NCBI RefSeq assembly: GCF_964340395.1
Contig: NC_135557.1
Location: 20,685,725-20,749,724, forward strand
Length of the DNA: 64,000 nt
Reading direction: 5' to 3'
From: Glandiceps talaboti
Taxonomy: Eukaryota; Hemichordata; Enteropneusta; Spengelidae
Shown here piece after piece: positions 44,101-56,100 of this stretch. Within the stretch, counting starts at the first letter, position 1; the number at the start of each line of letters is the position of its first letter. The notes under the pieces are model-generated. The model ran no database searches and was not told the DNA's origin. It worked only from the letters and a program-made list of their open reading frames with translations. A program made the position numbers and the translations under genes.

Positions 44101-47100
44101 CTATTGTGTACTGTATGCATCCACACCTACACCAGATCCAGCAAATGTTACAGGTGGACCCTGTCCTCAAGGAACCTTCTGTGAAGCCGGCTCTGAATGG
44201 TATACTCCATGTCCAAAGGGTACATTTGGTGATAGAGATAAACTTCCAAGTGAAGCGGATTGTACTGACTGTTATCCTGGGAAGTATTGTATGCAGTCTG
44301 GTCTCACTGAGCCTAATGGTTCATGTTTAGCCGGCTATTACTGCCAACTGAGAGCCATTGATCCAAATCCTTCGAATGAATCATATGGTGATATATGCCC
44401 TTCAGGTTATTATTGTCCAGAAGGAAGTCCAGACCCAATAGATTGTGATTCAGGTACCTATCAACCATATACTCTAAGGACTAATGAATCAGATTGTCTT
44501 CAGTGCTCACCAGGCAAATTCTGTAATGGAACTGGTCTCTCTGCCGAATCAGGATTTTGCTATGAAGGATTTTACTGTACTGGTGGAGCTAGTTCACCAG
44601 CTCCAAGAGATGGTGTCACTGGTGACATATGCCCAGCTGGTTCTTACTGTGAAGAAGGATCACCTGGTCACACATTCTGTCCAAATGGTACTTTTATGAA
44701 TCACACAATGGCATCAGCATGCTATGACTGCCCAGAAGGTTATTACTGTGTGAATCGTGACAAAGCAGACGCCTGTCCACCAGGGTACTATTGTCCTGCT
44801 AAAACAGGTGCTGACCTCAGATTGTGTCCCTCTGGAACATACAACCCGATATATGGTATCTATGAAGAGAGTCAGTGTCTGCAATGTGATGGAGGCATGT
44901 ACTGTGAATTACCAGGAAGTGCAAATGTTACAGGTGAATGTACTGCTGGCTACTACTGTCGGTATGGTGTCAACATGGCTGAGCCAAATGGAGGACATAC
45001 AGGAGATGGAGATATATGTCCACCAGGAAGTTATTGTCCAAAGGGATCTCCTGACCCGATTGGCTGTGCTAAAGGATCTTACAATGAGTTACCAGGCCAG
45101 TCAGTTTGTCAACAGTGTCCTGCTGGTTATTATTGTATGGAGAATGCCACCACTTACACTGAAACAATTTGTCCAACTGGATACTATTGTCCACCTGGTA
45201 CAACATACGACATGGAGTATCCATGTCCCATGGGTACGTACAATCCAGTCAATGGCAGTGATAGTTTAGATGACTGTTTGTCCTGTCCACCTGGTGAATA
45301 TTGTGAAGCTGATGGTTTAGAATTGCCAACTGGTAACTGCAGTGAAGGCTGGTACTGCACTGGAGGCTCTTACATGGACAAACCTTTACCATTCAGTAAT
45401 GCCAGTGATATTTCAGAATGTACATGTCCATTGGTCAACTACACAGGTGGTAAATGTTGGCCAGGTACGTACTGTCCAAGTGGATCACCCTATCCAGTGG
45501 AGTGTACGGAAGGATGGTATTGTAGAGAATATGGACGATTTGAACCAAATGGACTGTGTGATCCTGGATACTTTTGTGATGGAGGGGAATCAGAACCAGA
45601 TCCAGCATATGGTTCATGTCCACCAGGTTCCTACTGTGAAACTGGATCAGTTACACCAACAGCATGTCCTGCAGGTAGATTCTCCAATACATCTCGCAAT
45701 ATCCAACTGAGTGACTGTATCGATTGTACAGCAGGGAAATACTGTGAAGGGAACAGTAATACAGAACCTACCGATGACTGTGCAGCAGGTTATTATTGTC
45801 CAGCTGGTCAAAGTTCACCTACTCCATCAGAGTACAATTGTACTATAGGTCATTACTGTCCAATAGGTAGTCCATTGCCTGTACCTTGCTCATCAGGAGA
45901 GTATCAAGATGAAATACAACAGCCAACATGCAAAGTTTGTCCTGCTGGTTACTACTGTGATGCTGTGGAAGCTGCTACCCTGTATGGTGTTCCAAGCCAT
46001 GGTGTTGTCATACCTGTTGATTGTGTAGCTGGATATTACTGCCCAAGTGGAACTGAAAGCGAACATCAATATCCATGCTTAGAGGGTTACTATAGCAACA
46101 GTACAAACTTAGAAAGACATGCTCAGTGCCAGCCATGTCCCGGTGGAACATACTGTGATGGACAAGGATTGGTAGAATATGCCGACTTTTGTGATGCAGG
46201 CTTTGTCTGTGTATCAGCTGCTAATAATTCTCGACCTACAGATGGAGTGACTGGGTATGAGTGCCTACCTGGTTATTACTGTCCAAAAGGATCAGACCAA
46301 GGTACCAAATGCCCTGTTGGTACCTTTAGCAATACCACTGGACTTGAAAATGTTACAGAGTGTGAACAATGTACACCAGGATTTTACTGCCAAACAGAAG
46401 GTTTGACAGAACCAAGTGATCCATGTTTAGCCAAATATTATTGTACTCTAGGAGCCATTGATCCCAATCCAACTGGTGAAATCTATGGTGATACATGTCC
46501 TGCTGGCTACTACTGTCCAGAAGGCACATCTGATCCTGTAGAGTGTCCAATAGGCACATTCTTACCATATGATGGTCAAGATGAACTGTCAGATTGTATA
46601 GATTGCAGTGGTGGATACTATTGTGAACTGAAAGGCCAAACAAATGTCACTGCGATGTGTTCTGAAGGCTATTATTGTGTAAGTGGTGCTAATACATCGA
46701 CACCATTGGATGGCATAACTGGAGATGAATGTCCACCAGGATCTTACTGTGAAGAAGGCAGCAGCCTTCCAAGTCCTTGCAATGATGGTTACTACATGAA
46801 TCATACAAGAGCCAGTGCATGTGATATCTGTCCATCAAGATATTATTGTGTGAATAAAGACAGAGTGGACCCGTGTCCAAAGGGACATTATTGTCCAGTA
46901 GGGACTGGTTTTGGATGGGAGTCATGTCCATTGGGAACATATGGACCTGTTGAAATGTTGGAAGCTGCTAGTGAGTGTACCCAGTGTGATCCAGGGCACT
47001 ACTGTAATGAAGTTGCATCTATCAATGTGACAGGGCCTTGTTCAGAAGGATTTTACTGCGAGCTAGGAGTGGATACCCCTGCACCATATAACAACAATAC

Positions 47101-50100
47101 AGGATTTGGAGGACCGTGCCTGGAGGGTACTTTCTGTCCGGAGGGTACAGGTTATCCAATTGGTTGTCCACCAGGCACATATAATGATCTCATAATTCAA
47201 GCAGAATGTACAGCTTGTCCTGCTGGATACTACTGCCTGGCTAACTCTACAACTTATCTAGATACACCTTGTTGGAAGGGCTTTTATTGCTTGCAGTCAA
47301 CTGAATATCCCGCTCAGTATGCCTGTCCAGCTGGAACATACAACAACAGAAGTGTTGCTAATAATGCATATGACTGTCTTCCATGTCCAGCAGGGAAATA
47401 CTGTGAAGGTGATGGATTGGATGTACCATCTGGGGACTGTGCACCTGGTTGGTTCTGTAGTCGTGGTGCATATACAAGTAAACCTCATCCATATGTTAAC
47501 ACATCTGATTCCTACTCAGTTTCTGACTGTCCTATATATTCTCTAAATGAGACGGGTGGCATTTGTAGTCCTGGCACCTACTGTCCAGAGGGGTCAGACC
47601 AGCCAACACCATGTCCAGCTGGTCAATATTGTGGACTAAGTGGATTAGATACTCCAAGTGGACCCTGTCTGGCTGGATTTTTCTGTAATGGAAGTTCCGT
47701 TGTATCTGATCCCATCCAGTGTAGTCCTGGGTACTATTGCCCAGAAGGGACTGCAGTAGAAGAACCTTGTATACCTGGTACATATTCAGGAAGAGATGGA
47801 AATGTCAACATTACTGATTGTGAAGCATGCACGCCAGGGTACTACTGTGAAGAGTATCGACTAGCAACTCCTAATGGACCTTGTGAAGCTGGGTATTACT
47901 GTCCTGGTGGCCAGGATACATCTCAACCCACAGATCTAGCCTGTAGTCCCGGACACTTTTGTGTAGAAGGTAGTTGGAACCAGACTGGATGTCCAAGTGG
48001 TTACTACCAACCACATTGGAAGAGATCAACCTGTGATAAATGTCCACAAGGTTTTTACTGTAAAGCATTTGGCGACTATGAAGATCTAGATGCTGAAAAC
48101 ATGACATTAGCCGGTAACTTCAGTGGCAGGTACAGAAGTTACAGAGGTGTGTCTGTACCAACTATTTGTCCCGAAGGTTCTTATTGTGAAGAAGGAACCC
48201 GGCATGAAACAGAGTATCTGTGCCCAGAAGGTACCTATAGTAATGTTACTGGTCTGTCTTCATCTAATCAATGTACACCATGTGAACCTGGAATGTATTG
48301 TCAAGGAGAAGGCAACATAGAACCAAATGGGGAATGTTCACCAGGCTATTATTGTACACGAAGTGCCTATAATTCCACTCCTAGTGATGGTACCACTGGC
48401 AACATATGTCCAGCTGGAAAATACTGTGAATCGGGCAGTATTACTGGAGTTGGTTGTCCCATTGGTACATTTAGCAATCAGCTTGGTTTACAAAGTGACT
48501 CAGAGTGCAGTGATTGTACACCTGGTTATTACTGTGGACAAAGTGGACTTACCAAAGAATCGGGACTTTGCTGGGCAGGATTCTACTGTACCAGTGGAGC
48601 TGAAGACCCTGCACCAGTACTTCAAACTTATGGAGATGTTTGTTTTGCAGGCTACTATTGTCCAAATGGCACTGATTATCCAAATCCATGCCCTGCTGGT
48701 ACTTTCCTGTATACTGATGGAATGGGTGATATTAATGATTGTACACCCTGTTCAGCTGGATACTATTGTGAATCTGCTGGACAAACTAACGTCACTGGAC
48801 CTTGTCAGGAGGGTTTCTACTGTATAAGAGGTGCCAATACAAGTGCTCCATTAGATGGTAATACTGGAGATATATGTTGGGATGGACATTATTGTGAAGA
48901 GGGATCACCTTGGCCAACCTCATGTGGAAATGGTACATTCATGAATCACACCGGTGCTGCAGCATGTGACATATGTCCTGAGGGATACTATTGCATCTAT
49001 GGAGACCGAGCAACACCTTGCCCACAAGGATACTACTGTCCAGAAGGTACAGGCTATGACTATCAACCATGCCCTACTGGCACATATGGAGCTACAAAAG
49101 GACTCATTCAAGAACCAGATTGTACACCATGCACTGGTGGAAGATATTGCAGTACACCAGGATCACCAACAACTGATGGGCCATGTTCAGCTGGTCATTA
49201 CTGTGAATTAGGTGTGGATACCAATACTCCCACAGACTCAGATGGCCACAAAGGTGTTGGTGGTGTTTGTCCAGCTGGTTCATACTGCCCAAGTAATACA
49301 CCAACACCTATTCCATGCCCAGCAGGTTCATACACAAATATACCTCAACAAAGTGGTTGTGGTCAGTGCCCAGCAGGCTTCTATTGCAGTGGCAATACCA
49401 GTGACCCTTACAGCTATCCATGCCCAGTAGGACACTACTGTCCCCGTGGCACAGAATATGGGGAAGAATATCCATGTCCTGAGGGTACCTACAATAGTTT
49501 AGACAATCAACAGAATAGTACATCATGTGAACTTTGTCCTGCCGGTCAGTATTGTGAGGGAGAAGGGTTATTTGAGCCCAGTGGCAATTGCAGTGCTGGT
49601 TGGTTCTGTACTGGTGGATCCTGGAATGCTAAACCACTGCCACTAGGTAATGCAACAGATCTATCTATGTGTACATGTCCTAATGTGGACTACACTGGAA
49701 ACCGATGTCCACCAGGTTATTTCTGTCCAGAGGCATCAACCCATGCATTAGACTGTACTCCAGGATGGTATTGTGAGGATTATGAATTGAGTCTACCTAC
49801 AGCTGAATGCACTGCAGGCTACTATTGCCCAGGAGGAAACAGCAGACCAGACCCTCCAACCACTGAATGTCCAGTTGGTCATTATTGTGAGCTAGGAACT
49901 GCTGTACCGACAGCCTGCCCAAATGGTACTTACTCTAATACCACACGCAACACAGAGCTAGCAAATTGCTTGTCATGCACACCTGGCATGTATTGTGAAG
50001 GTGAACATCTGTCAGAACCAACAGGCCCATGTGATCCTGGATATTATTGTCCAGCTGGACAGAGTACCAAGACACCAACACTGTACGAGTGTCCCCAAGG

Positions 50101-53100
50101 TTTCTACTGCCCCCAGGGAAGTGCTGACCCATTGATCTGTCCACGTGGTGAATTCCAGCCTGAAGATAGAGAAGCGACATGTCAGCCATGTCCAACTGGA
50201 TTTTATTGTGATCCTTACGAGTTTGGGAACGTGACAGGAATTATTGTACCCATGGATTGTATACCTGGGCATTACTGTCCCCAAGGTACTGAGTATGCAG
50301 AACAGAACAAATGTGAAGTTGGCACCTTCAGTAACATGACAAACCTTGCAAGTCAGAGTGAATGTACCAATTGTACAGGAGGCTATTACTGTGATGCTGC
50401 TGGTTTAACAGAACCTACTGGTGAGTGTCTTGCTGGATACTACTGTGCTGAACGTGCTGAAACATCCGCTCCAACAGATGGTGCTACAGGCAACATATGC
50501 CCACTTGGTCGGTACTGTGAAATTGGCTCAGTTGCTGGTGTTCATTGCCCTGCAGGTCGTTACGGTAACACAACAGGTCTGAAAGCAGAGGCAGAATGTA
50601 CTTTATGTGATCCTGGATATTATTGTCCTACTATTGGATTAACCCAACCCCATGATGAGTGTGTTGCAGGACATTATTGTGAACTTGGTGCTACAAGTTC
50701 CAACCCAACTGCTGAAGTGTATGGTTATCTCTGTCCTTTTGGAACATACTGTCCAGAAGGTACACCAACACCTGTGGACTGTGACAGAGGATATTATCAA
50801 CCATTAAAAGGTCAAGATCAATCAAATGATTGCATACCATGTGATGGAGGATCCTACTGTTTGACATCAGGACAGGCCAATATTACTGGACTCTGTGATG
50901 AAGGATTTTATTGCAGTGGAGCTGCTTATGACCCTTCTCCTACTGGTTAGTTTAGTTCAAAATGTTACGACCTTTTCACTTTTTTGCATGATATTCAGCA
51001 TTTGGTTGGTTTCCTGAATTCAAATTTTGCATGAAAGTGAAAGATTTTCTGAATTCAAATTTTGCATGTAACACGGTATACCTGTTCAGTTAACAAAACA
51101 AGACAATAACTTTATTTCACAGACAAAATGACTTAATGGAAATTGGGTGCATAACATTTTCTCTATCAAGATATGTGTTAGAGTCACTGTGGAAGCATTT
51201 CTGCTGAACTGGTCAAAATTACTGATACAATGTTGAAACTGAACAGCCTGTAACTCATTGTATTTTGTTATTTATCATATACAGTCTTCATACATAAAAT
51301 GTCAATGTTTTTCCTAATTATTATTTAATTAACTAAGATAGGTGACAGGTCATTACATTTGGAATTCTTACAATCATCAAAAAAAGGTTGAGAGAGCAAC
51401 TGACACAATCACATGTTTGTTCCACTTTACAGATGGATCTACAGGTGATGTTTGTCCAATTGGACATTACTGTCCCATTGGTACTGAGATCCCTATCCCG
51501 TGTTCTAATGGAACATACATGAACGTAACCAATGCTGCTGAATGCTTGGAATGTCCCGAAGGCTACTACTGCATACGAGGAGACTATCCAATAGCATGTG
51601 AAGCTGGATATTATTGTCCACCTGGTACAGCCTATGACTTAGAACCCTGTCCACCTGGTACGTTTGGACCAATCGAAGGTCTTGCTAGATCAGATCAATG
51701 TACTGAATGTAGTGGTGGTAGTTACTGCGCAATACCAGGACTAGATGTAGTAAGTGATGATTGTGATGCTGGCTACTACTGTGTTCATGGTGTTAATGTG
51801 TCAGCACCCGACAATAATGACTATACAGGAGAAGGTGGATTGTGTCCAGCAGGGTTTGAATGTCCAAAGGGTTCTACACATCCACAGCCATGTCTTCCAG
51901 GTACTTTCTCCTTGCAGGAAGGGAGAGACCAATGTGAGACATGTCCATCTGGCAAGTATTGCGTCAATATGACAGTTACTCCCATTGATTGCCCAGCTGG
52001 TCACTATTGTCCAGATGGAACTGAATATGCTGACCAATACCCATGTCCAGAAGGTACATATAATAATGCTACAGGTCAACATAATGATACTAGTTGTCAG
52101 CTGTGTCCACCTGGTTTATACTGTGAAGGCAGTGGTCTGGTCTACCCATCAGGACTCTGTGATGCAGGCTTCTATTGCTCAGGTGGCTCTGACATGAATC
52201 GACCATTTGATGTTGGTGAAATAGCACCGTTACCAACTCCTGTAAGTTACGTGTATCCAAATGATACCTGCCATCCATTGTATGACTGTGTTTGTCCAGG
52301 CTTTATTCTCAGTGTGGGCGGATTGTGTCCACCAGGCTATTATTGTCCTATCGGATCTGATAACCCAACACCTTGTACCCCAGGAATGTATTGTCAAACA
52401 CCCGGATTGGCCTACCCAACTGGTGATTGTTATGCCGGATATTACTGTAATGACACAAGCTCCAGTCCTGACCAGCATGTGTGTATACCTGGACATTATT
52501 GTCCCATTGGGACAGATGTACCCGAGAAATGTCCACCTGGTTCATACAGTGGAGTATATGGTAATGAGAATGTGACAGACTGCATTGAGTGTACACCTGG
52601 TAAATATTGTGAAGGTGAGTTCATATGTCAATAGGCAGTATTCATTGACCTTTATGTCAATGTTGTATTTAGTGCTAGCAGTCTCGCAACCCATGTCAAT
52701 TCTGTAATTGTTTTGACCAGTTTTGTCTTTAGTACATGTGAAATAACATTTTCATCATTAAATGATGGAAAGATGTTCACATAGCATAGACTAGAAGCAG
52801 CATTGAGCTGACAACAGTTCCCTAGAATGTGAATGTATTTTTTTTTAAGTTTGTGATTCATCCAAATCTGCAATCTTGTATTTTGTTTTCTAGGTTTTGG
52901 TAACACTGCTCCAGACAATGACTGTGATCCAGGATACTACTGTCCAGGTGGTCAAACTTCTAAAGCACCTGTTGATAATCTCTGTCCATCTGGTTTCTAC
53001 TGTCCACGTGGATCCTGGGAACCTTTGACCTGTACTAACGGAACATTTCAACCTCACAGTGGACAGAGTGAGTGTGGACAGTGTCCTGCAGGATTCTACT

Positions 53101-56100
53101 GTGATCCTCTTAATGGTAAGAATTATACACTATATTTAATTTATACGAGACGAAATTTACTTCATTGTGGGACATCTGGTATATCATTTTCCTGTTCCTC
53201 GTCCAAGACACCTTTAAGATACAGGTTTGAAAATCACTGTAGTTTGCATCACGGTCAAGCTGGCAATGTACAAACATTTAGGGGCAGCTACTTGAATGTT
53301 GTTATGTCACTGCATGGACAAGAATGTTGCAGTGATGCATACATGGATACCTCTTTCTTCACAAAAAGCAGCAGGATCTTGTCAGCTATGTGTCTACTAC
53401 ATGTTTGTAAATGTTTGCTTTAGGTTCTGCATCTAATCTGTATTTGTTTCAATCCCGGCTCGTCTCTCGACACTTCCCAATGTGTATTAAGCCAATATCT
53501 TCACAAATACAGTCCCCAAAATGCAACTATTTCTTTCCTGTACATTCATAATAATTGCCCATGGCCAACATTAGGACATAAAAAATCTGTAATACTCTCT
53601 AAATGGCTGTTTCATAGGTGCTCTATGAGCACCGTGAGCATTTTACAAAGTCATCTAGCATAATGAGTGCCATCATAATGCGACCCCTGTTTATATGCAG
53701 ATTAAGCATTTACATTTTGGCTTAGGTTCTGCATCTAATCTGTATTTGTGACTGTTTTCTTACAGGTACTATATCAAATCCATGTCCACAAGGCTACTAC
53801 TGCCCACCTGGTACAGCTATTGGTGATGCTAAAGCCTGTCCTGCTGGTACATACGGTGCTGATTTCTATCTATGGCATATTGATAATTGTACGTCATGTA
53901 CAGCTGGATATTACTGTGAGACACCAGCATTAATAGAACCTACAGAGGAATGTTATGCAGGCTACTACTGTACAGGAGGTGCCTCCACACCTACTCCCTT
54001 TGATGAAGGAGTTGATCCATTAAATAACTCCTCTTTTACTGGTAATGATATCTGTCCACGTGGGTATTATTGTACAAATGGTACAGTGTATCCAGAACCC
54101 TGTCCAGTTGGTACATTCTCTGTTAACACTAAAGTGACTGCACCTGAAGACTGTGAGGATTGTAGACCTGGTAGATACTGTAATATACAAGGTTTTGTCA
54201 AAGTAGATGATGCACCATTATGTTATCCAGGCTATGTATGTACTGGTGGTAGTACCACTCCTACACCAACTGATCCAACTATGGGCTATATATGTCCTGC
54301 TGGTTACTATTGCCCAGCTGGTGCCATCTTCCATCTAGGCTGTCCTGTTGGTACTTACAATCCAAATGAAGGCCAAGGCAACTGTACAGTGTGTCCTGAT
54401 GGTTTTATGTGCAATGTAATGAACATGACAACCCCTGAACCTTGTATGTCAGGTGAGTTTCTGTAATCTAGTATTTTTATGTTGAACATAATAAACATAA
54501 TAACCCCTAAACTGTGTAAGTCAGGCAATCTAAAAATCTATAACAGGATTAATGTATTCAAACACAATGAACACATAATATTTGTCTTTCATCAAAGGCA
54601 AATGTTAATACTGCACAGAAGCAGAACAAATTTTGAAGTGATTATTATAAAAGAGTTTTAATTTATGTTGATAATTCCAGTGTTTATAGTCATATACTTT
54701 AATATATGGTGCAGTCGTAATTAGTCCCCGCGGACGAAGTCCGGAACGGGGACTTATGGATTGGGTTCCGTCTGTCCGTCCGTCCGTCCGTCCGTCCATC
54801 CGTCCGTCCGCAGCCGTTTCTTGGAGATGCCTGTACCGATTTTTTTCAAACTTGGTACAGGGGCAACATGCTATGGCATACATATGCACGTCAGTTTGTT
54901 TTATGATACGATCCAATATGGCCGCCTAGCAGCCATTTTGTTTGCGAATTTTCCCTGTCTAAAGCCATAACTCAGACATGCTCACACAGATCTCATTCAG
55001 AGTTGGTATTAGGACAGTGTTCTATGGCATATATGTGCATATTCATTGTTGTCATGATACGATCCAATATGGCCACCTGGCAGCCATTTTGTTTGTGAAT
55101 TTTCATGTCCAAAGCCATAACTTAGACATGCTTGAACAGATCTCATTCAAAGTTAGTATTAGGACAGTGTTCTATGACATACATGTGCATATCCATTTTC
55201 ATTGTGATACGATCCAATATGGCTGCCTGGCAGCCATTTTGTTTGCAAATTTCCCATGTCCAAAGCCATAACTCAGACATGCTTGAACAGATCTCATTCA
55301 AAGTTGGTATTAGGACAGTGTTCTATGACATACATGTGCATATCCATTTTCATTGTGATACGATCCAATATGGCTGCCTGGCAGCCATTTTGTTTGCAAA
55401 TTTTCCATGTCCAAAGCCATAACTCAGACATGCTTGAACAGATCTCATTCGAAGTTGGTATTAGGACAGTGTTCTATGACATACATGTGCATATCCATTT
55501 TCGTCATGATACGATCCAATATGGCTGACTGGCAGCCATTTTGTTTGTGAATTTTCCATGTCCAAAGCCAACTCAGACATGCTTGAACAGATCTCATTCA
55601 GAGTTGGTATTAGGACAGTGTTGTATGACATACATTTGCATATCCATTTTCATATTGATATGATCCCCCATACCCGACCAATCCTTTATTGTTGTAGGCA
55701 TGTTCCATGTCCGACAAGCAGACACAACATATCTAAGTCTGTTTGATTTAGGTTCACAAGTGTTGTTGCGTGATCAGAGTAGTGCTAATTCCTTAAAACC
55801 CAATCATAGCGGGGACTATGTCATTCTCAATGGCTTGTTTTGTACAACTTAAGATAATCTTATGAAAAAAGCTAACTTTAATGAAGGTTTTTAACAAAAG
55901 GAAATGTGTCCGAGACTTATCATATGGAATCCTATATCTTAGTGAGAGGTTTTGAAAGTCATATCTGACAATTTATCAATGCAATACATTATCTTACAGG
56001 CCACTACTGTGTAGAAGGCATTGCTAGTCCAGTACCATGCCCTGAAGGCACCTTTAACAATGTAACTCAACTCAGTTCAGAGGATCAATGTGCAGATTGC

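Noticed and set aside
41562-50284. Many minus-strand and alternate-frame open frames of 60-158 codons inside the giant exon
   Set aside because: Shadows of the repetitive coding strand; composition follows the main frame's codons and none has its own recognisable domain.
53116-53423. Exon 49 reading on through 53116-53420 as coding
   Set aside because: The frame stays open by chance but the Cys pattern stops at the gtaaga donor, and the splice to 53766 restores it.
54605-55746. Several 60-100-codon frames in the 151-bp tandem block
   Set aside because: They repeat with the block, lack an intact start-to-stop gene across copies and show no domain; treated as dispersed repeat.
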